Program-made: the position numbers and the translations under genes
DNA from: Adineta ricciae
Taxonomy: Eukaryota; Rotifera; Eurotatoria; Adinetida; Adinetidae
Direction: 5' to 3'
Length of the DNA: 64,000 nucleotides
Assembly: GCA_905250025.1 (NCBI GenBank)
Contig: CAJNOJ010000015.1
Coordinates: 372,001 to 436,000, forward strand
The notes under the pieces: model-generated
What the model saw: only the letters and a program-made list of their open reading frames with translations
The model's database searches: none
Told to the model about the DNA's origin: nothing
Shown here: positions 50,552-64,000 of the stretch, piece by piece
Numbering within the stretch: the first letter of the stretch is position 1
How the letters are laid out: each line of letters begins with the position of its first letter

Positions 50552-50557
50552 AATAAA
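50552..50557 (+). terminator. Poly(A) signal of MPP10
   Basis: AATAAA about 57 nt after the stop. The rest up to 50893 is presumed TRAPPC9 promoter; nothing else is seen. Confidence 0.5.
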
Positions 50558-50893
50558 ATGAAGGAAAAAAAGAGCATATTTAGATACAAAAGGGAGAGCT
50601 CGATTGTGTTTAAGAACTTCGCTTCGTTTCATTCTCGTTATGAATCGATTTGTTCGTTTCTTATCATTTGTTACTGAAGACAGGAATAGTGAAATTGTGT
50701 TTCTCATGAAAATGGTTTTATTTTTATCATCTTCCACCTATACGCTTCTTCCAGCAAACAATGGTTATCTTTTTTTTCGCTCTTTTCGTTGACGATACGA
50801 AGAATTCTTATCATTCGAATGTTGAGTCATCCTGTCTTGTGCTCTTTGAAATATCATTTTAATAATTTTTCGAACTGATTTCGTCGAAGCGCA

Positions 50894-53800
50894 ATGTTCA
50901 GACAGTTCTTCGATACATCATTCAATGATTATCGACAGGTACGAGTTGTCGTTCAAAGATTACCACGCGATTCGCCAACAGGATCATCACTTGACTTCCA
51001 AAGGTAAATTTCGTCGTTGAGTTCAATTGCACAGAAACTTCGTACTTTGCGTGCATTTAGATTTTGCACCAGTCTATTTAATCATAAGAGTTATACACAA
51101 GAACAATTCAAGCTTGAGTACTGCTATGTAAAAGAAAAGTTAGCTGTTGACGAACTACCATTGAATGAAATCCAACTGTATCGTCGACCATTTGGTTTCA
51201 TTTGTTTTGCTACTGTACAAACTAGTGAAGAATTACACAGCGTTCTCGGTCAATTTCGAGAAATGAAAGAGAAATACAAAGATGCGCATGTACATCTATT
51301 TGTTCGATGTAAATCGACAGATATTAAAGAAGATGATGGTGAGATTTCAACGGACGATAAACTGGACGAATCGTAAGCACTATTTGAAGAAGAAATGAAC
51401 AATTTGTAAATCAAAATGTATCTCTAGTGATTACACACCTGTGTACCGTCAATCTGTTTCCAGTATGATGAGTACGGATTCATATAATTCATTACCACAA
51501 GCAGTTACATCACTTAAACTGCAAGAATCAATATCTATTGATGAAAGTGGTAGTACAGCATCTGATCCAGGATCTTTAACAAGTAGTTTGGATAATTCAA
51601 TGGTATTTCAAGGTGCTGAAGCGGATACACTCGATGATGACGATGAAAGGGGCGCTTCGATCGAAATCACGACTATGAAAACAACAAAGAAACCCAGAAA
51701 ACCTCTTTTAAAAAGTTTAACTCTATCGACAACGACAATTCGTGATCAATTTGATAATGACGTAACTCGTGTTTCACATGTTCTATTAACTAATCTAACC
51801 AAATTAGCAGCTGAATCAAGTAGTACGAATGGATTAATATATTCTCTCGATTCACAACTAGCTGATATACGTTTAATTGTGAAATCGGAAGCGAATTGTA
51901 CACTTTTAGACAGCAAAGAGATATCTCGTCATGGATACAGTCAAGATCGCACGTATAAAGCTGCACTAAACGAATTCGACATGCGTATGATGCTGGCTTT
52001 ATTTAATCAATATACAAAAGCCAATACAATTCTTGGCGCAGAAGTAGCCAAAGACAAGTAAAGAGCTTCATGATGATTTACCGACAAAACTGAAGTCGAA
52101 CTTCTCGAATTTAGATTATCACGAAAGACAATTGAAGCACGGATATTAAAACGCAAAGGTGATTGCTATCTATTATTAGGAGCTATCGAAAGATCTCTAC
52201 ACACATATCGACGTGCTACAGAAGCATTGAAGACTCAAAATGATTCGATATGGCATGCAGGTTGAGTAACATACCAGATTTAAACAGATGAAATCTATCG
52301 TTTGCTTTGTTAGCTGCTCTCGAAGGACGCGTCGCAGCCACATGTTCTTCAGTACAAAAGCCTAAGACACGCTTTCCAAAAACGATGTCATACATATCAC
52401 AACGTTCCTTTACGAGAAGTAATTTGCACAGTACTCTCAGCTAGTCAATTTATTCTTTTGAAATTTAGTGATGTCCTTCAAGAAAATCTTGAAACTATCA
52501 TCCGACGCATTGCTAAACTCCCAACCAGACATTGAGTCATCTATACGCACTTATCATGCTGCCAGTAGTTCTCTGTATAATAGTCAGGTCTTTCGATTAG
52601 AATTGGATGCTTGTTTACGTTGGTGTACTTTACTCTTGGAACAGAATGACATTCGGGTAGAATTATTCATTGTTTCCCATCAAGTTTTTCTCGTTTTTTC
52701 GTAAATAGAAATACCGTAGTGATGTTGATGAGTATGTGAAACGAATCAATGTTTGTGGCCATGATCTACAAGAGCATATCGATAGTGTAAGTCAGATTAT
52801 GTGATAATCAACGGATTGACTCAAAAGAAATTCATTTTAGATATATTTAAACGCCTATTTAGCAGAGACATATGCAACAATTGGCCTAAAACGTAAAAGC
52901 GCATTGTATTATCGGTCGGCAGCATATTCAGGTTTGGAATTATTAAATGAGCGTAAAGATCACGAAGATGATATTGGATTTTTCGATGAGCTCATCAGAC
53001 GAGCGCGTACAGGATATGGAATTGATGGTAAGAAAAGGGATTTCTGTCGAGTGTTCCGTTATTCTAATACTCAAGTTGAAATTTAGATAATCAATTAATA
53101 TTTCCATTGATACAGAAGACCATTATTAGCGAGTCAATACAAATTAGCTTAAAAAATAACGATTTTACAACGATTATTGAGTATGTCTTTTTGATTCACC
53201 ATTCATCTAATTTTCGATATTTCGAATTAGAAATGTTCATTTTGCTATCGAAACACTCATTGACTACATGACAGATGAAGAATTAAAACAACTGCTTACA
53301 TTTTTGAATGCCAGTGATCAATCAATTACTTGTTCGTATTGCAGCATACCGCGATTGAAGTAAATCTCATTTAATAATTCAATTTTATATATTTCTCAAT
53401 TTCTTAAAGATCTCTCGATCTTCTTCCTCCATCGGATCGATTGAAAGCATGGAAAACAGAAGCTGATGGTGCATTATTTATCTATCGTCCGAAAGTCATT
53501 GTGTCTAGTCAACATCAACCTCTCCATCGGAAAGTCGGTATGTTATATTCCACTTGCTATCCATGAAAAGTTCTCTCTGTCTCATTTGAAATACGTCTGT
53601 GTTATAGATTTCTTCTGGGTTAAAAACGAGCAGGCACAAATCGCACTCGTCGTAGAGAATTATCTACCTTCGACTATGTATATCACTCAATTAGAATTTA
53701 TTACTGATCATCAACTAACAACTAAACCTGATGGCAAATATCGTATTCCATCGCGCACTACCAAACGCTTAGTGATTGCTTGTATACCGAAAGAAACGGG

Positions 53801-55331
53801 TTCATACCGAATACAAGGTTTGTTAGTCGAAATTGCATGGAGGATAAACATTTCATTTCGATTAGGTCTTCGTTATCGAATATTGTCCACGAACCAAGAA
53901 TATCTTTTCAAAGATGTGCCTGCTATTCGTCATTGTGCGTGTTCAGTTGATGTTGTGGATGAGCTACCCATTCTTGCAATTGAATGTGTGCATGTTAATG
54001 AGATGAAAATCGATTTGGTCGATCAAACGACTGCGTACACTGCACAAGTTCATCGAGAAGAAGAGTAGGTTGTGTAAGAGAAGAAAATTAGATGTTGTTT
54101 TTGTATTTAGTTTGTTTGTAACATTTGATTTGATGAATTCGTCACCAACATGTGACATCGATCAGTTGGAGATTCAAGTTTTAGCATCGGGCCTCAACAT
54201 GACAGGTGTACATCGAAATTACGAACACTAAACTCATCTGTTTTTCTCTAGAGTATGTTAAAATTCCACAACTCAGTCTGCCGATATACACTGGTACAAA
54301 GATGAAAATAAAGCTGGATCTTTCCGAGATTTATGATCGTTATCTGGCACGCCAAGGTCGATTAGGAACGACTATTGAAGTGAATTGAAATCAACGTTTT
54401 CTAGCCGAGAGTTTCCTTCTTGTTTTTAGTGTTTGAATATTGAATTTCGATTGAAATACTTCAATCAATCTTCAACTACAAATAACTATTATCGCCAAAG
54501 TACAATCGAGCTTCGTCTCGATTACTTCTCATCGATTTTCTTCGAAATAAACGATATACAAAACGATGAAGAGTAATAATGAAAGTCTCTCTTTTTGTTT
54601 TCTCTTTTTGTACACCGATTTCAGTGATTTATCTTATGTGTTGTGCTGTACAATCGTCAATCATCTATCGGAAGATATAACATTGCAAAACAACATAATC
54701 AAACCATCGGAAACATCATTAACAATGATCAAACAAGATAAAATCAAATTAAACACATTTCCATCCGACTTAAATGAATTGATTACTGCAATCCGAAATC
54801 AACTACCCACACACGTTCATTACAAAACAACAAATTCTGTAAGGATTGACATAACAAATGTTATACATATGGCTTTTTTTCTTCATTGAACTAGAATAAA
54901 CGTCTGCGTTTACCGATCAATTGGCAGAACTTTTCTAATGATAAAATCCAAAGTCATTTTCACGATCTTATTCAATCACCTTATACCTGCGACTGGCATT
55001 TCAAAAAATTAGCCAATACTCTGCATATTCATCTATGTGTTTCATCCAAATATTACAAAATCTGTCAATTAGAGTTTCGCTTCCCATCATTGAACGGTGT
55101 TCGATTTTTAAATTCCAACAGAATTCTCTTCAGCGATGTAACTATGCTCGAAATGTTTGTCTACACATGTCTCAATAAGTTTCGTTTGTTTTCTCGTTTT
55201 AGATCGAATCGGGAAAATACTGTACGGCCGAACGGGTTTTGATCTTTACTCAAGGAGATAGTTCCGATGTGCTCGTAATTGATGTTAGTGTGAATAACAT
55301 TGCATGGAAAAGAATTACGTTAACTGTTTGA
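50894..55331 (+). CDS. TRAPPC9: TRAPP II subunit TRAPPC9 (NIBP/Trs120)
   Basis: A large subunit of the TRAPP II complex, which acts in Golgi and endosomal vesicle traffic as a Rab exchange factor. Many short exons from ATG 50894 (MFRQFFDTSFNDY, then VRVVVQRLP) to TGA 55331. The N-terminal region matches the Trs120 N terminus. The TPR-like part has LKRKGDCYLLLGAIERSLHT then IWHAAALEGRVAA, corresponding to the family segment KRKGDLYLLAG...ALEGLC. YLAETYATIGLKRKSALYYR follows, then the C-terminal Ig-like regions starting with DFFWVKNEQAQIALVVENYL. Length is about 1,100 residues, close to the human protein. It has a low-complexity Ser/Thr/Asp insert after the N-terminal domain. An AATAAA begins inside the stop codon at 55331 and a second lies at 55362. 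Confidence 0.88.
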
Positions 55332-56465
55332 ATAAACTTCTTTGGTTGATTTTGATAAAATAATAAACACATTCTAGTATATCGAGGCATTTTTGTTGTA
55401 AAGAACAGAGGTTGAGTGTATGGTTACACGGAAAAACAGAATAATTCTTATCTTTTGTTTGAAAATAGATGACAAATGAAATGATAAACAAGTTGTCGCC
55501 AACTTGCCTTTTTCAGTAGTCATAGAATGCATCTCCATATGACGCGTTTCATACGAGAGTCACCCGCCTAAGTTATCTCTGTCGGACGTGTTCGAAATTC
55601 TCTGCAAGACAAGTAAGTAGTTTGAAAATCATCTATGATGAGTTGATTTTTCGTGTTTCGATTGAAAACAGAAGTCTAACGCCATCTAGTTCGATCGAAT
55701 TTCAACTGTTTTTCTTTTCTCTTTCGTCGCCAGTCTGAAATTCGTAGTGAGCAATAATGATTCACACTATCTTTTGTTTGACTCAGCCTTGATGGATCGA
55801 AAAATCATAGAGTTGGCCAAAATGCGAAAATCTCACTTCTTTCCCCTTCCATTCTATTCTTAGATCTACATATGCATGTTTTTTTTTATTTGTAACAGAA
55901 TACATTGAAAAGTCATACTATTCGTACATTTATTTCCTTCTACGAACAATGACTTCTGTACAGACAATTCAAACCGTCTTCTCATTTGTTTTTCGAACTT
56001 ACAATACAAACGTTAAGCTCTTCGATGACACACGCATCATTAGCAACTAAGCCTTACATTCCTTCGTTTTTTTAATTCTTGTCCATAGCTCTTACACACT
56101 CTTCATACCTTTTTAGGTACAATTCGAATCACAACCAATTCCATGAATATCGAGCTCAATAAATAAGGCACACATCATGAATAGGTCAAGTCGTGAGAAT
56201 GCCGTATGGTTTAAAATAAAACACACTCGTAGAGATTCTATTTTCTTTGTCATAGAATTTACAAATGCGAACACCGTCCAACCGAACTAATGCGAAAAAG
56301 TATCGATTTAGTTCAGTAATTGTCAATCATCGATCGAAAGGTTTGAATGAATGAATAACATTGTTTACTGAGCGAAGAACAGTATGAATATGACAGGAGG
56401 TGGGAGAGTTATTAGTCATTGCATTTCTCACGTGTTTCGATTTTTCAGCGAATAGAAAAACTTAA
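55332..56465. other. 1.1-kb intergenic region
   Basis: AATAAA signals for TRAPPC9 lie at 55331-55336 and 55362-55367. A good donor (CAA|GTAAGTAG) near 55610 might belong to an untranslated 5' exon of the next gene. No coding region is supported. Confidence 0.4.
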
Positions 56466-57258
56466 ATGTCTAGCAGTTCGATGCAGACTGATACATTTGA
56501 ATTTATTCATTTAGTTTCTGATCATCAGCAAATTCCTCCTTCAAACTTCGAAATCAATGACACATGTAGTGAAGTGGAAATGAATCAATCCGTAAGTCTT
56601 TCGTTCGTTCTTTCTCTCGTTCAACATATACAGAGTTTGATCCACAAGCCTTTCGGCGTAATTCAAGGCAAATTTGATTTACTCTTTTCAAAACCAACGA
56701 CAAATATTTCATTGAAGTAACGTTTCAAACATACATACATACATATCTAATGAGAATATTTTCGATCAACATATTTATGACTTATCATAAAAGCATTAAA
56801 TAGTAATGTTGTTCTACTCTTTGTCTTTCACGCAGACATTCTCCCATCCAGCTACATTGGACGAATTATTCCATGAATTGACAGCGTGTCAGCGAAAACA
56901 AACGCTCTTAATCGAAAAAATTCATGAGCAACTGAAATCTTGTCGTTCGACAACGTTTTTCCTTCCATTTGATTGTTTATCTAATAGTAAATCAGTTCCT
57001 TCATTGCAAGATGCCTTTCAACAACACAAATCTTCTTTTATTCAACAATCAAAACAACGTATCAGTGAAATTCATCGCCATAGAACGAAATCACATCAGA
57101 GAATCATCCCACCAGTCAAACAAACGAGCAATACGTATTTACAAGAAAGACGACAGTATGAAAATGATCGTCTATGTGCAATGATAATCAAGCATCAAAA
57201 TCGACAGAGTGCGAAAATCTATGGAGATTTAGTTCGACATCGATTGTATGACAATTGA
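56466..57258 (+). CDS. Small ALMS-motif protein, centrosomal/ciliary candidate
   Basis: Start ATG 56466 (MSSSSMQTDTFEF). Exon 1 ends at a GTAAGT after 56592, a short middle exon follows from about 56634, and the last exon runs from about 56826 to the TGA at 57258. A phase-compatible middle-exon donor is GGC|GTAATT near 56658. The last exon begins TFSHPATLDELFHEL and contains SLQDAFQQHKSSFIQQSKQR, which matches the ALMS motif found at the C terminus of ALMS1, CEP295 and C10orf90, where it marks centrosome-associated proteins. About 200 residues, much shorter than ALMS1. No other domain is visible. The exon structure is partly inferred, and the assignment rests on one motif. It lies only 60 bp upstream of the formin ATG. 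Confidence 0.68.
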
Positions 57259-57318
57259 ACAAGCAATAACTTTCTCTTGTTTTTCAGATACGATCTTTTT
57301 TAAAGAATAACCAAAAGA
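57259..57318 (+). promoter_or_regulatory. Very short intercistronic spacer with splice acceptor
   Basis: Only 60 bp separate the upstream stop from the formin ATG. It has no AATAAA but contains a strong acceptor, TTCTCTTGTTTTTCAG, ending at 57287. This layout is typical of operons resolved by spliced-leader trans-splicing, a process reported in bdelloid rotifers. Alternatively it is the 3' end of an intron that spans the upstream gene. Confidence 0.45.
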
Positions 57319-62512
<5,194 letters not shown>

Positions 62513-64000
62513 TCGCTCCGGTTTCGACAATGCCTCTCTAATTTTTGTTAATGCTTTCTTTACCTACTATTGATATTTGATTCTGTTTGTTTTTTTTTCA
62601 TTGCCGACTTACTCATGCTTTTCCTTCACCATACATTATGATACTCCTCAGGGAAAGGTGTTTCAGGATATTTCATTTGTAACAGAATACCTCAATCTGT
62701 TGTTCATTGCTATAACTGATTTTGTCTTTTGTATTTCTGTTCAGCATCACTAAGCCGCGATGTACCCATCGTGTGCTAATACCCATTGGTAAGTGTTATT
62801 TTATTCATAGAACAGATGTTGCAAAAGTTTCGCGACATGTAGAGGAACGTATTTCTTCTATAAGCTTATTTAGTGGCAGAACATGTACAACAAACTTGTT
62901 ATGAATGAACATAGTTAGCTCCAACTTTATTTTTACATGCCTTTTCGAGCTTTGTAGTGTCCCTTTCTCTTTGAAATAAACTGATTCTTTTGAAATGTCG
63001 GCAAACTTTTGCAACATTCGATAATCACATGCATAAACGTAGTTTACTTTCTTCTCTCTGGTACATGTTTAAATATCACAACACTAACCGCTTCATTCGC
63101 TTTGATTCGTATGCTTGTCACTAAATTGCACCACAATCATGATTGTTTTTCATCTCGTTTACGTTCTAGGACGATTGAAAGTCAACGATCTTCGAGCAAG
63201 AATAATCGATCGCGAAAATGCTCAATTACCATCGGATAATCACACAACACCACGTTTGTTAGCTTCGTCCATCCTCAAAGATCGCAATTATGTTTGAAAA
63301 ACAATTTCATCCCACAAATTCTCTATCTCTCTTATTTATTAAGCATTATTCCAAGTTAATCTAGATGTAAATATCTTCGCTATTCGTGAAAAGTCAATGT
63401 TATGTAAATACAAGTTGATTTTGTGTTTGTTTGTGTCTAACTTTGATAGATTTTTCAGTTCGATTCTCTCTTTGTTCTACTATTTCACTTACAAAATATG
63501 TAGATAGTTGAATAATATTGTTTATTTCAATGTTCCTTTTTCTTTTTCGCTAACGGACGTGATCATATATGTTTGGAACGCCTCTCTATTTTCATTCATC
63601 TAGCAGCTGTGTAAAACAATTGAGATAGTATGTCTTTCAGATGTCGAAACGAAATGAATTAAAAGAAAATATATACATATCTCTCCTGTTTTTCGCCTCC
63701 TTTCCTTTATTTTTGTGTTTTTTTTTGCTATCAATGTATTTTTTGGTTCGTATTATTCTTGTTATATTGAATTCAATACATATTTTACATTCTGAAGTTG
63801 AATGCACACGTGTTCTAATAAATCATTGAATAAGAAAGTTTTGCTTTCACGTATGGCAAATTTACATGTATTAGGAATCGGAGAGACTAAACTGTTGTTG
63901 ATAATGTGCACTGTAGACATTTTTTAGTCATCGTGATCATTCAGTTGGTGAGGGTTTTGACGGGGGAAGATATTTACATTGATAATGGCTTATGGATTCA
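62513..64000. other. Formin 3' flank with weak coding candidates
   Basis: No secure gene. Two possible exons (62745-62788 and 63170-63297) with proper splice borders join into a frame reading ITKPRCTHRVLIPIGRLKV and ending SSILKDRNYV. That frame lacks an ATG, and it does not fit the phase of the last formin exon. A second frame through the same exons gives a 32-residue peptide from ATG 62760. From 63298 to 64000 nothing is recognised. Confidence 0.3.

Overview
The window is eukaryotic nuclear DNA from a small-genome animal. It is AT-rich and gene-dense, and its genes carry many short introns of about 46-61 bp with GT..AG ends. The gene content is metazoan: cytoplasmic intermediate filaments, Jun, MED23, TRAPPC9, a diaphanous formin and neprilysin-type peptidases. 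The lamin-length rod of the intermediate filament protein points to a protostome, and the compact introns and possible operon-like spacing would suit a bdelloid rotifer or a similar spiralian. The species is an inference; the sequence does not name it.

Layout. 1-4.0 kb: two tandem intermediate-filament genes on the minus strand, the first cut off at a single N at 1551. 4.5-9.3 kb: a large minus-strand protein with a C-terminal PDZ domain and about a dozen copies of a short DNL repeat. 9.9-12.1 kb: a membrane-anchored GH35 beta-galactosidase. 12.1-17.8 kb: a gene-poor stretch with one tentative four-exon gene. 17.8-21.1 kb: an M13 (neprilysin/ECE) metallopeptidase. 22.6-28.9 kb: MED23. 29.2-30.5 kb: Jun, with AP-1 sites upstream. 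31.6-33.0 kb: an SLC35A nucleotide-sugar transporter. 33.3-34.5 kb: deoxyhypusine hydroxylase.

From 35 kb on, the genes lie on the plus strand: cytoplasmic poly(A)-binding protein (35.0-37.3), two tandem GH20 beta-hexosaminidases (38.1-44.1) that share a sequence-identical gene-conversion block, an unrecognised basic protein (44.3-45.8), a type II membrane protein with EB-like cysteine repeats and a chitin-binding peritrophin-A domain (46.1-47.8), MPP10 of the U3 snoRNP (48.1-50.5), TRAPPC9 (50.9-55.3), an ALMS-motif protein (56.5-57.3) and a diaphanous-type formin (57.3-62.5). The last 1.5 kb holds no secure gene.

Most genes are unrelated housekeeping genes, with no pathway cluster. Loose functional links are DOHH (eIF5A hypusination) beside PABP (translation) across a shared divergent promoter, and MED23 beside Jun. 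I found no transposon, CRISPR, rRNA or tRNA gene. The least explained items are the DNL-repeat PDZ protein, the converted hexosaminidase block with foreign-looking codon use, and the gene-poor interval.
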